DNA from: an uncultured Lachnospiraceae bacterium
GTDB lineage: Bacteria > Bacillota > Clostridia > Lachnospirales > Lachnospiraceae
Length of the DNA stretch: 57,609 bases
Direction: 5' to 3'
Assembly (NCBI GenBank): GCA_947168905.1
Contig: CAMVNR010000005.1
Coordinates: 1-57,609 of the forward strand
A model generated the notes under the pieces. It was not told the origin of the DNA, made no database searches, and worked only from the letters and a program-made list of their open reading frames with translations. Of this stretch, positions 57,491 through 57,609 are shown in pieces. The first letter of the stretch is position 1. Each line of letters opens with the position of its first letter. The position numbers and the translations under genes were made by a program.

Positions 57491-57609
57491 CATGAGAAAT
57501 GCTCCGCATTTCTCATGTCGGAGGTCAGAGAGGCTTCGCCTCTAGACCTCCGGAGATAAAATCGTCAATAATCAGTCTGGAATGCAAGCATTCCATCCGT
57601 GATTATGAC
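57491..57609. repeat. cluster of three palindromes at the right end
   Basis: Hairpin 1 is CATGAGAAATG/CATTTCTCATG (57491-57501 with 57507-57517). Hairpin 2 is CGGAGGTC/GACCTCCG (57519-57526 with 57545-57552) enclosing AGAGGC/GCCTCT. Hairpin 3 is GGAATGC/GCATTCC (57579-57594) inside GTCAATAATCA/TGATTATGAC. No gene lies in the 351 bases after 57258. The cluster may be a dispersed structured repeat or an RNA; it runs up to the window edge. Confidence 0.7.

Overview
The window looks like a chromosomal segment of an anaerobic Bacillota, most likely a Clostridia/Lachnospiraceae-type gut or rumen bacterium. This is inferred from strong GGAGG ribosome-binding sites, a type IV pilus set without an outer-membrane secretin, a YesMN/LplABC-type sugar uptake locus, GPH and MFS sugar porters, ROK and PfkB kinases, and InlB-type repeat surface proteins. 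No tRNA, rRNA, CRISPR array, transposase or phage gene was seen.

Region 1 (1-21284, minus strand) is a surface-appendage locus. It begins at a clear promoter at 21256-21284. The first gene is a 1456-residue fusion of an amino-acid/polyamine (APC) permease with GGDEF, receiver, degenerate GGDEF and EAL domains. Next come pilB, pilT, pilC, a major prepilin with its own promoter and terminator, an atypical prepilin-like protein, the prepilin peptidase, pilM, pilN and pilO. The locus ends in a giant secreted protein (at least 2666 residues, running off the left edge) with InlB-type repeats and a beta-helix. This giant frame is open from 7999 to the left edge. PilB carries an N-terminal MshEN domain that fits the known cyclic-di-GMP-binding consensus exactly. 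The permease-cyclase-phosphodiesterase fusion sits directly upstream of it, so the locus looks like a self-contained circuit from solute to cyclic-di-GMP to pilus and adhesin.

Region 2 (21.3-32.5 kb) is mostly minus strand and holds sugar and ester metabolism: a TIM-barrel sugar isomerase/epimerase, two tandem type-B carboxylesterases, a sialate-O-acetylesterase-like SGNH hydrolase, an alpha/beta hydrolase, a PfkB kinase, a P-loop kinase and a ROK kinase. Gene remnants lie between them: an isomerase/HAD chimera, the C-terminus of a butyrate kinase, and the C-terminus of a histidine phosphatase. This suggests repeated deletion in the recent past.

Region 3 (32.8-43.2 kb) holds two sugar porters, two Gfo/Idh/MocA oxidoreductases, a minus-strand operon (zinc dehydrogenase, SMP-30 lactonase, GH88/GH105 unsaturated uronyl hydrolase) and a GH32 fructosidase. 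It fits uptake and intracellular breakdown of plant oligosaccharides.

Region 4 (43.2-47.4 kb) has a PP2C (SpoIIE-type) phosphatase overlapping a STAS anti-anti-sigma factor and a membrane protein, then an old-yellow-enzyme reductase.

Region 5 (47.5-57.6 kb) is a YesMN two-component system divergent from an operon of solute-binding lipoprotein, two permeases, a third carboxylesterase and a GH51 alpha-L-arabinofuranosidase. A perfect hairpin-plus-T-run lies between binding protein and first permease. The right end holds a tandem-repeat terminator and a cluster of three palindromes.

Intergenic regions contain several near-consensus sigma-A-type promoters, and hairpin elements that share a loop motif and may be a dispersed repeat family.
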